A stretch of 8,619 bases of DNA from Actinomycetota bacterium (GTDB taxonomy: Bacteria > Actinomycetota > Acidimicrobiia > Spongiisociales > ZC4RG35), in the NCBI GenBank assembly GCA_019347585.1, contig JAHWLC010000035.1:1-8619 (forward strand). Reading direction: 5' to 3'. Shown one piece after another: positions 1 to 5,007 of this stretch. A model generated the notes under the pieces. The model worked only from the letters and a program-made list of their open reading frames with translations. It searched no databases and had not been told where the DNA came from. The translations under genes and the position numbers were made by a program. How positions within the stretch are numbered: position 1 is the first letter of the stretch; each line of letters starts with the position of its first letter.

Positions 1-1
1 C

Positions 2-595
2 GACCTGACTCCAGTGGAGGTCGAGGGGATCGAGGCCTACGCCATCTCGGGGCCGCCCGGGCTGGCGGTGATGTCCGCCTGCCTCGGCGCCTTCGGGCCC
101 ATCCCAGACCTGGTTGCCTCGGGAATCAACGCCGGGATCAACACCGGGCACTCGGTGATCCACTCGGGGACGGTGGGAGGAGCACTCACCGCCCGCACCT
201 TCGGGACCCGGGGCCTGGCGGTGAGTGTGGGCCAGTCCGAGCCCTGGCAATGGGAGACCGCAGCAACCATCGCCCGGGCCGCGGCCCGTTGGATGCTCGG
301 CGACCCGCAAAGGCCCCAAGTGCTCAACCTGAACGTGCCCGGGGTCCCCCTGGCGCAGATCGAGGGAATCCACTGGGCCGATCTCGACGAGTTCGGCTAC
401 TTCCGGGTGGCCACGGCCGAACACTCCGAGAAGAAGCTGCAGTTCGTGGTCGGTCCCGACTCGTCACAGTCCGATCCCTCCACCGACACCTACCTGCTCG
501 ACAAGAACCTGGTCACGGTGACTCCCCTGTCGACGGTGGAGCCGGCGCCTTTCCCCAACATCCAGGCGAGCGACATCTGGTCACCAGGAGAGTGA
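2..595 (+). CDS. surE: SurE-family 5'/3'-nucleotidase, 5' end missing
   Basis: The frame is open from the window edge to TGA at 593-595, giving 197 residues with no true start inside the window. The GTG at 14 is probably internal, because the residues before it (DLTP) continue the frame. The SurE signature is clear at residues 40-57 of the fragment: SGINAGINTG followed by HSGTVGGAL, matching the family pattern SGIN-x-G-x-N-x-G ... YSGTV. Asn43 corresponds to a metal ligand. SurE enzymes are cytoplasmic, metal-dependent phosphatases that release phosphate from nucleoside 5'- and 3'-monophosphates and act in nucleotide turnover and stress survival. Family members are about 250 residues, so roughly 50 N-terminal residues, including the metal-binding Asp-Asp-Gly motif, lie to the left. 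The Tyr usual before SGTV is His here. The C-terminal part (TDTYLLDKNLVTVTPLS) is typical of the family. The family call is secure, but catalytic completeness cannot be judged. Confidence 0.93.
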   Translation, partial: DLTPVEVEGIEAYAISGPPGLAVMSACLGAFGPIPDLVASGINAGINTGHSVIHSGTVGGALTARTFGTRGLAVSVGQSEPWQWETAATIARAAARWMLGDPQRPQVLNLNVPGVPLAQIEGIHWADLDEFGYFRVATAEHSEKKLQFVVGPDSSQSDPSTDTYLLDKNLVTVTPLSTVEPAPFPNIQASDIWSPGE

Positions 596-611
596 GGCGT
601 GAACCCCGGGT

Positions 612-629
612 TCGCCGCACTCGCCGCAA
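612..629 (+). repeat. Two adjacent 9-bp direct repeats in the surE-methionine synthase spacer
   Basis: TCGCCGCAC (612-620) is followed directly by TCGCCGCAA (621-629), matching at 8 of 9 positions. Just upstream, at 601-613, the arms GAACCC and GGGTTC are mirrored around a single C. These motifs sit between surE and the next gene, 25 or more bases before its start, where a regulator could bind. The sequence is simple and GC-rich, so chance is a fair alternative. No known operator is recognised. Confidence 0.3.
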
Positions 630-640
630 GGTGCTCCCGA

Positions 641-646
641 TAGCCT
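641..646 (+). promoter_or_regulatory. Candidate -10 element (TAGCCT) for a leaderless methionine synthase mRNA
   Basis: TAGCCT fits the actinobacterial TANNNT -10 pattern and ends 7 nt before the ATG at 654, so transcription would begin at or next to the start codon. There is no Shine-Dalgarno sequence before this ATG, which agrees with leaderless translation. No good -35 hexamer is visible. The hexamer lies in and beside the loop of a 5-bp inverted repeat (CCCGA 636-640, TCGGG 646-650), which could instead be the functional element. Confidence 0.4.
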
Positions 647-653
647 CGGGTCG

Positions 654-1661
654 ATGAGCTTTGAGACCACGATCGCAGGAAGTCTCCCCAAGCCGAGATG
701 GCTGGCCACTCCGGACGAGCTCTGGGCGGGATGGCTCCACGAGGGCGAGGCTCTCCGCGAAGCCAAGCGGGATGCGATGCGTCTCGCCGTCGCCGCCCAG
801 GAAGAGGCCGGCCTCGATATCGTCTCCGACGGGGAGCAGACTCGCCGGCATTTCGTCACCACCTTCATCGAGGGCCTGGCAGGCGTCGACGCCGAGCACC
901 GGGCCACGGTCCGGATCAGGCAGCGGTATGACGCCTCGGTCCCCAGGGTTGTGGGGGAGGTCTCGCGCAACGGCGGGGTTTTCGTAGACGACGCCAGGTT
1001 CCTTCGCTCCATCACTCCGAGAAAGATCAAGGCCCAGCTCCCCGGTCCGATGACCATGGTCGACACCCTGAAGGACGAGCACTACGGCGATAGGGAGAAA
1101 CTGGCGCTGATCTTCGCCGACATCCTCAACGAGGAAGCTCGCGATTTGGATGCCGCCGGTGTCGACGTGGTCCAGTTCGACGAGCCCGCCTTCAACGTCT
1201 TCCTCGACGAGGTGGCCGGCTGGGGAATGGAGGCCCTGGAGCGCGCCGCATCGGGGCTGGAAGCGACCACCGCGGTTCACATCTGTTACGGCTATGGGGT
1301 GAAGGCCAACATCGACTGGAAGTCGAGCCTCGGCCCGGAGTGGCGCCAGTACGAGAAGACCTTCCCCGTGCTGGCGGAATCCTCCATCGACCAGGTCTCC
1401 ATCGAGATCGCCGGGTCGAGGGTGCCCCTCGAGGTGCTCGACCTGCTCGGGGAGAAAGAGGTCCAGGCCGGGGTCATCGACGTCGCCACCGACAGGGTGG
1501 AGACGCCCGAGGAAGTTGCCGCGCTGATCACCTCGATCACCGAGCACGTCCCATCCGAACGGATCTATCCCTCCACCAACTGCGGGATGGTGCCGCTCTC
1601 GCGGCCGGTGGCGGTGGCCAAGATGAAGGCGCTGGCCCAGGGAGCGGCTCTCGCCTCCTGA
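654..1661 (+). CDS. Core MetE-type (MesD-like) cobalamin-independent methionine synthase
   Basis: This 335-aa protein matches only the C-terminal catalytic barrel of MetE, which transfers a methyl group to homocysteine bound as a thiolate on zinc. Zinc ligands are present in family context: His209 and Cys211 (AVHICYGYG), Glu251 (VSIEIAGS) and Cys310 (STNCGMVPLS). Asp176 in QFDEPAF corresponds to the homocysteine-binding aspartate region. The N-terminal motif AGSLPKP and the block SDGEQTRRHFVTT (58-70) are very like the stand-alone enzymes called MesD in Acinetobacter; this resemblance is from memory. The Mes families are described as folate-independent, so the methyl donor may not be methyl-tetrahydrofolate. 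MesD is reported to depend on a partner, MesX (DUF1852), which is not seen here. The ATG was chosen because homology begins at residue 4. It has no Shine-Dalgarno sequence and a possible leaderless promoter. The barrel is confident, but donor and partner are open. Confidence 0.88.
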   Translation: MSFETTIAGSLPKPRWLATPDELWAGWLHEGEALREAKRDAMRLAVAAQEEAGLDIVSDGEQTRRHFVTTFIEGLAGVDAEHRATVRIRQRYDASVPRVVGEVSRNGGVFVDDARFLRSITPRKIKAQLPGPMTMVDTLKDEHYGDREKLALIFADILNEEARDLDAAGVDVVQFDEPAFNVFLDEVAGWGMEALERAASGLEATTAVHICYGYGVKANIDWKSSLGPEWRQYEKTFPVLAESSIDQVSIEIAGSRVPLEVLDLLGEKEVQAGVIDVATDRVETPEEVAALITSITEHVPSERIYPSTNCGMVPLSRPVAVAKMKALAQGAALAS

Positions 1662-1669
1662 CCGAGGCG
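1652..1669 (+). terminator. Possible hairpin spanning the methionine synthase stop codon
   Basis: CGCCTC (1652-1657) and GAGGCG (1664-1669) are exact reverse complements around a 6-nt loop that holds the TGA stop (1659-1661). No T-run follows on the plus strand, so it is not a classical intrinsic terminator. GC-rich actinobacteria do use hairpins without T-tails. It lies between two convergent genes, where termination would be needed. The support is positional only. Confidence 0.3.
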
Positions 1670-1703
1670 GCGGGTGTCAAAGTGGCGCGATTCCTACCTG
1701 AGG

Positions 1704-2105
1704 TCAGGGACCCGCGAGCTCGTGGATCAGCCAGTGCGTGCCGCCGTCGCGAACCCGGGCTTCCCGGTCGATCCAGATGTACTCGGGATATCCCAGGACA
1801 GGGTGGTAGGCGACGTCGACGCTGGACCCGTCGGCGAGGGCTTTCTCGACGGCGTCGAACAGAGAGTCGACTGTCGGTTGGCCCGGCGCTGACGCCTCGC
1901 CGTCCCGCACCACCACTTCCCGGGGGAGGCGGGAGGAGGGGAGGCATTCCCCACAGTCGTCCTGGAAGGTGAACCGGTAGTCGTCGAGCCCGGCCGCAGA
2001 CCACCGCTGCCGGGCAGCCTCCAGCTCTTCGAGAGCGCCCGATGCCGCCGTGCCCGAGCAGGCGGCGAGGGCGATCATCGAGACGATGAGGCAGATCTTC
2101 CTCAT
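1704..2105 (-). CDS. DUF6174-like putative lipoprotein
   Basis: This 133-aa protein starts with a lipoprotein signal: MRK, a hydrophobic stretch (ICLIVSMIALAA) and a lipobox LAAC with the lipidated Cys at residue 16. The mature protein would sit on the outer face of the membrane. The body has the pattern of the DUF6174 family: W-x-A ... DYRFTFQ-x-x-C-x-x-C (42-54, with the Cys pair in DDCGECLP), V-x-V-x-DG, and near the C-terminus a VAYHPVLGYPEYIWID block. The family has no established function. The gene converges on the methionine synthase gene with a 42-bp gap and diverges from the DUF4262 gene across 113 bp. No clear Shine-Dalgarno sequence precedes the ATG. The lipoprotein call is strong, and the family name is from memory of the motif. 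Confidence 0.82.
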   Translation of the reverse strand: MRKICLIVSMIALAACSGTAASGALEELEAARQRWSAAGLDDYRFTFQDDCGECLPSSRLPREVVVRDGEASAPGQPTVDSLFDAVEKALADGSSVDVAYHPVLGYPEYIWIDREARVRDGGTHWLIHELAGP

Positions 2106-2201
2106 GGGACTATGACGGGACGAGGTCGAGTCCGGTTCCGTCCACCCTCGGGAATTCCTGTCCCAGGCCTCCCTTACCTTCCCCCATCAGGATGGATGGC
2201 T

Positions 2202-2218
2202 GAGGAGAGGAGAGGGAG
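2202..2218 (+). promoter_or_regulatory. Strong, multi-register ribosome binding site for the DUF4262 gene
   Basis: An unbroken 17-nt purine tract (GAGGAGAGGAGAGGGAG) ends right before the ATG at 2219. It offers GAGG and GGAG cores in several registers, some at good spacing, and so fixes the start. This is the strongest ribosome binding site in the window. Upstream, TACCTT at 2175-2180 fits TANNNT and could be a -10 with a leader of about 32 nt, but no -35 is evident. Confidence 0.6.
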
Positions 2219-2722
2219 ATGGACGCCAGGACACAGGCTTGGCTCGACCAGGAAGACGCCAGGATCGCCGCGGTCATCCGGCAGTGGGGATGGGCGATCA
2301 CCTATGTCGGCGGGGAGGAGTGCAGCCGACCCGGCTGTGATCACCCGCCCGGCGAAGACCCGCCCTTCGCCTACACCACCGGGCTCTTCGGGCTGGGTCA
2401 TCCCGAGCTGTTGGTCTTCGGGCTCAGCCCGCATGACGCCGCCGGGTTGCTCAACGGCCTGGGTGACCGGATCAGGGAAGGCGAGGCGTTGCTGCCGGGG
2501 ATGGAGATCACGGCGGGGGAGTGGCCGCACAAGGTGATCCCCGAGCAGGTGCCCAACCCGGGCGAGATCGTCTTCGAGGCCAACCGCTTCTACCAGCGGC
2601 CCTCGGAGGCTTCGGTCCCGGTCCTTCAGCTCACCTATGACGACGGACAGGGCCGCTTCCCCTGGGACGAGGGATACGCCGATCCCGACTCGCAGCCGAG
2701 GCCGGGCAGGTTCGCAGCATGA
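2219..2722 (+). CDS. DUF4262 domain-containing protein
   Basis: This 167-aa soluble protein shows the DUF4262 signature at residues 49-68: PFAYTTGLFGLGHPELLVFGL, followed by a helix (PHDAAGLLNGLGDRI) and a strand-rich C-terminal half that contains VPVLQLTYDDGQGRFPW (133-149). The family is about this size and has no assigned biochemical role. An extra loop, residues 33-47, just before the signature carries Cys35, Cys40 and His42 (CSRPGCDH), which could bind a metal; this is inferred from residue types only. There is no signal peptide and no membrane segment. The gene is alone with its own strong ribosome binding site, and the next gene on the strand begins about 60 nt downstream. Confidence 0.85.
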   Translation: MDARTQAWLDQEDARIAAVIRQWGWAITYVGGEECSRPGCDHPPGEDPPFAYTTGLFGLGHPELLVFGLSPHDAAGLLNGLGDRIREGEALLPGMEITAGEWPHKVIPEQVPNPGEIVFEANRFYQRPSEASVPVLQLTYDDGQGRFPWDEGYADPDSQPRPGRFAA

Positions 2723-2771
2723 GCGCTGCGAGGTGATCGAGGGTGGTGTCAGGTGGCGAGGCGGTCGGGGG

Positions 2772-2777
2772 TATGGT
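2772..2777 (+). promoter_or_regulatory. Candidate -10 element (TATGGT) setting the epoxide hydrolase start
   Basis: TATGGT fits TANNNT and ends exactly 6 nt before GTG 2784, the spacing expected when transcription starts on the first base of the codon. The protein family homology also begins at this GTG, and there is no Shine-Dalgarno sequence. Together these favour a leaderless mRNA over the longer frame that opens at 2637 inside the DUF4262 gene. No convincing -35 is seen. Confidence 0.5.
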
Positions 2778-2783
2778 CGGCCG

Positions 2784-3926
2784 GTGCTCGAGCCGTTCCG
2801 GATCGACATCCCCCAGCCCGCCCTCGACGACCTGCGCCGCCGCCTGGACCAGACCCGGATCCCCCACCGCCCACCGGCCGGCGAGCCGTGGGAGTCCGGG
2901 GTCGACTACCGGTACCTGGCCGATCTGATCCGCTACTGGCGAGATGCCTTCGATTGGCGCCGCCAGGAGGAGCGTCTCAACTCGTATCCGCAATATTTGG
3001 CGACGGTGGCGGGGGAGAAGGTCCATTTCCTCCACGTCGAGGCAGACCGCCAGACCTACGGAGACGCCATCCCGATCATCCTCAGCCACGGCTGGCCCTA
3101 CTCGTATCTCGAATTCCTCCCCATCGTCTCCTGGCTCACCGACCCCATCTCGCATGGGGGCAGCGAGCACGACGCTTTCGACGTGGTGGTGCCGTCGCTG
3201 CCGGGGTACGGGTTCTCGCCGCCGCTCGTCGGAGCGCCCTTCAGCGGTGAGGCGGTGGCCAGGCTGTGGCACGCCCTGATGACCGAGACCCTCGGCTACG
3301 AGCGATATGGCACCTACGGGGAGGACGTGGGGACCACCCTGAGCGACTGGCTCGGCGCCCTCTACCCCGACGCCGTGCTCGGTCTGTTCGCGACGCACGC
3401 CGCGTTCCCCCCGGAGGAGAGGTTCCAGGAGCCGACGCCGGAGGAGGAGGCGTTTCGGGCCTGGCTCGCCGACAAGTGGCACACCGGGCGGGGCTACAGC
3501 GAGATCCAGTCGACCCGGCCCGACACGTTGGCGGTGGCGCTCAACGACTCCCCGGCCGGGCTCCTCGCCTGGCTCGTGGAGAAGTTCCGGGAGTGGAGCG
3601 GGGACGAGTTCGAGGAATCGTGGACTGCCGACGAGATCCTCACCACGGTTAGCCTCTACTGGCTCACCGAGACGATCGGCAGCTCTTTCCTGCCCTACTA
3701 CCACGGGCGCAGACACCAAGAACCGCCGCTCCCACTGGTCACGGTCCCGGTCGGGGTGGCGGTGCAGTGGGGGGAGCGTGGCTTCCCCAGGGAGCATGCC
3801 GAACGCACCTACACCGACATCAGGGTGTGGAGCGACCTGCCCCGCGGGGGCCATTTCACCGCCAAGCAGACCCCCGACCTGGTGGCCATGGGGATGAGGG
3901 AGTTTTACGCTCCGCTGCGAGATTAG
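2784..3926 (+). CDS. Epoxide hydrolase-like alpha/beta hydrolase (EHN domain)
   Basis: From GTG 2784 the protein is 380 aa, the usual size for this family. Residues 1-100 form the epoxide hydrolase N-terminal (EHN) lid: FRIDIPQPALDDLRRRLDQTRIP, YW...FDWR...N, and the GEKVHFLHV strand. The alpha/beta hydrolase core follows: oxyanion motif HGWP (102-105), SLPGYGFS (138-145), the nucleophile-elbow Asp181 in YGEDVG, and the catalytic His357 in RGGHFTA. Family enzymes open epoxides to diols through an aspartyl ester. The usual elbow GGDWG reads GEDVG here, so Asp is kept but its neighbours differ. The acidic member of the triad is not certain. Tyr caps are likely in the SSFLPYYHGR region. The in-frame ATG at 2637 was rejected because the extra residues are Arg-rich antisense-like sequence overlapping the DUF4262 gene. 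GTG 2733 is a weaker alternative. The substrate is unknown. The stop lies 1 nt before the repeats that precede the antitoxin. Confidence 0.9.
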   Translation: MLEPFRIDIPQPALDDLRRRLDQTRIPHRPPAGEPWESGVDYRYLADLIRYWRDAFDWRRQEERLNSYPQYLATVAGEKVHFLHVEADRQTYGDAIPIILSHGWPYSYLEFLPIVSWLTDPISHGGSEHDAFDVVVPSLPGYGFSPPLVGAPFSGEAVARLWHALMTETLGYERYGTYGEDVGTTLSDWLGALYPDAVLGLFATHAAFPPEERFQEPTPEEEAFRAWLADKWHTGRGYSEIQSTRPDTLAVALNDSPAGLLAWLVEKFREWSGDEFEESWTADEILTTVSLYWLTETIGSSFLPYYHGRRHQEPPLPLVTVPVGVAVQWGERGFPREHAERTYTDIRVWSDLPRGGHFTAKQTPDLVAMGMREFYAPLRD

Positions 3927-3927
3927 G

Positions 3928-3961
3928 TTGACACATGGTTGCGCTTGACATTCGGTTGCGC
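3928..3961 (+). repeat. Two tandem 17-bp repeats before the antitoxin gene, candidate operator
   Basis: TTGACACATGGTTGCGC (3928-3944) is followed with no gap by TTGACATTCGGTTGCGC (3945-3961). They match at 14 of 17 positions, with all three differences in the middle (consensus TTGACA-NNN-GGTTGCGC). Each copy begins with a perfect -35-like TTGACA, yet neither has a good -10 at 16-19 bp. The stretch is poorer in GC than its surroundings. A position just before an Xre-type antitoxin suggests an autoregulatory binding site; that role is inferred. Confidence 0.6.
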
Positions 3962-3967
3962 GATGAT
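3962..3967 (+). promoter_or_regulatory. Weak -10-like hexamer (GATGAT) before the antitoxin start
   Basis: GATGAT keeps the A and final T of TANNNT and ends 6 nt before ATG 3974, so it would give a leaderless transcript. A TTGCGC at 3939-3944, the end of the first 17-bp repeat, lies 17 bp upstream as a poor -35. If used, the repeats would overlap RNA polymerase and binding there would repress. Confidence 0.3.
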
Positions 3968-3973
3968 GTGGCC

Positions 3974-4405
3974 ATGGCGAATCCCGCTGCTACCCCGGGT
4001 GAGGTGGCGAACCGTCTGCTCGACTCCGAGGACGCCGCCTGGATCAGGGAGCTCGTCGACGCCCTGGACCGTGAGGTGCGGAGACGCCCCCTGGAGAGGA
4101 TGATCACGCTGTTCGAGCTGTCCAACGCCGCCGCCGCCCGTCTCTTCGGGGTGAGCCGTCAGGCCTTCTCCAAGTGGCTGGCCAACGGGCCCCCGGCGGA
4201 GCGTGCCGACGACGTGGCCCGGGTCGACGCCATCACCGACCTCCTCGATCGTTACGTGAAGCGGGAGCGCATCCCGGCGGTGGTGCGGCGACCGGCAGCC
4301 GTGCTCGGCGACCGGAGCATCCTGGAGATGCTGGAGGAGGGCGAATACCGCGATGCCGCCGCGGCGGTGGCGGACATGTTCGATCTGCGCCGCATCCAGG
4401 CGTGA
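3974..4405 (+). CDS. Xre/MbcA/ParS-type antitoxin
   Basis: From ATG 3974 the protein has 143 aa. Its helix-turn-helix lies near residues 46-72 (TLFELSNAAAARLFGVSRQAFSKWLANG), and the C-terminal third (about 96-143, VVRRPAAVLGDRSILEMLEEGEYRDA) has the shape of the toxin-binding domain in Xre/MbcA/ParS antitoxins. Such proteins bind and silence RES toxins and repress their own operon. ATG 3935, 13 codons upstream, is also in frame, but those codons fall in the 17-bp repeats and have many A/T third positions (5 of 13), unlike the gene body, so I prefer 3974. Neither start has a Shine-Dalgarno sequence. The TGA overlaps the toxin GTG (shared bases 4402-4405), which implies translational coupling. 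Antitoxin-first order is typical for this type. I am confident in the function, less so in the start. Confidence 0.87.
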   Translation: MANPAATPGEVANRLLDSEDAAWIRELVDALDREVRRRPLERMITLFELSNAAAARLFGVSRQAFSKWLANGPPAERADDVARVDAITDLLDRYVKRERIPAVVRRPAAVLGDRSILEMLEEGEYRDAAAAVADMFDLRRIQA

Positions 4406-5007
4406 ACCCGGTCGTCGTCCGGCTCCGCGACGGGCACGAGTGGCTGCGGGTGGCCGACCCGGCATGGGTGGACGCTCTCGACCCCTCCTACGCCGCCGAG
4501 TGGGGCGGCCGGTGGAACCCTCCCAACTCGTTCCCGACGCTCTATCTCAACGAGGATCTTCCCACGGCACGCGCCCAGATCGTCAAGCTGCTCGAGGGCT
4601 CGCCGGTCGAGCCCGAGGACCTCGACGCCGGGTTCGAACTGGTGCGGGCAACCCTGCCCCGCTCCCAGGACGTCGCCGACGCTCTGAGCGAAGAGGGGCT
4701 GAGCGCATTGGGCCTCCCCGAGACCTACCCACGGCACCCGAATGGTCTTCCGGTTCGTCACCAGACCTGCCAGCCGGTGGGGGAGGAGGTCCATGCTCTG
4801 GGCCTGCGCGGCGTCTACGCCCGCTCCGCCGCCACCTTCGATGGGTCGGGCCGGGAGCTCGCATGGTTCCCCGCCACCGCCTCCTCCAAGGCCAGCCTGG
4901 TGGAGAGGCTCGGATTCGCCGAGTGGTGGTACCCGGAGGGCGGGGCTCAGGCCGAGTTCTTCTCGTCCCGCCAGGCCAGCCACTCGTCGACGAGGTCGAA
5001 CGGGTAG
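4402..5007 (+). CDS. RES-domain (MbcT-like) NAD+-degrading toxin, possibly altered active site
   Basis: The 201-aa product starts at GTG 4402 in a 4-nt GTGA overlap with the antitoxin stop. RES motifs are visible: Arg37 in EWGGRWNPP, Tyr48 in TLYL, and a late block VGEEVHALGLRGVYARSAA (about 125-144) with Ser142. RES toxins such as MbcT split NAD+, using phosphate where tested, and kill or arrest the cell unless bound by the antitoxin. Counting 11 residues from Tyr48, the conserved glutamate falls on Gln59 (ARAQIVK; codon CAG 4576-4578), so activity may be reduced or lost. This alignment was made by eye. The final 20 or so residues are Ser/Arg-rich, lie antisense to the oxidoreductase gene, and look like a read-through extension past WWYPEG. 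The protein is slightly long for the family (about 150-190 aa). Membership is well supported; toxicity is not. Confidence 0.85.
   Translation: MNPVVVRLRDGHEWLRVADPAWVDALDPSYAAEWGGRWNPPNSFPTLYLNEDLPTARAQIVKLLEGSPVEPEDLDAGFELVRATLPRSQDVADALSEEGLSALGLPETYPRHPNGLPVRHQTCQPVGEEVHALGLRGVYARSAATFDGSGRELAWFPATASSKASLVERLGFAEWWYPEGGAQAEFFSSRQASHSSTRSNG

Noticed and set aside
513..1547. Long minus-strand open frame (344 codons) opposite the methionine synthase
   Set aside because: Antisense shadow in GC-rich DNA. The plus strand holds a full conserved enzyme with catalytic residues, while the minus product has no recognisable motif.
2151..2158. Palindrome GGAATTCC in the divergent intergenic region
   Set aside because: Only 8 bp, with no extended symmetry or second copy. 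Best regarded as chance.
2637..2783. Extension of the epoxide hydrolase to ATG 2637
   Set aside because: The added residues overlap the DUF4262 gene, are Arg/Gly-rich and match nothing. Family homology starts at GTG 2784, where a -10-like hexamer is well placed.
2631..3854. Minus-strand open frame of 407 codons opposite the epoxide hydrolase
   Set aside because: Rich in Arg, Gly, Val and Pro with no domain, and it spans the boundary of two real plus-strand genes, which is typical of a shadow frame.
3928..3973. The two TTGACA copies as ordinary -35 boxes
   Set aside because: Neither has a TANNNT at 16-19 bp downstream. The distances to the nearest candidate (GATGAT) are 28 and 11 bp, so a repeat or operator reading is preferred.
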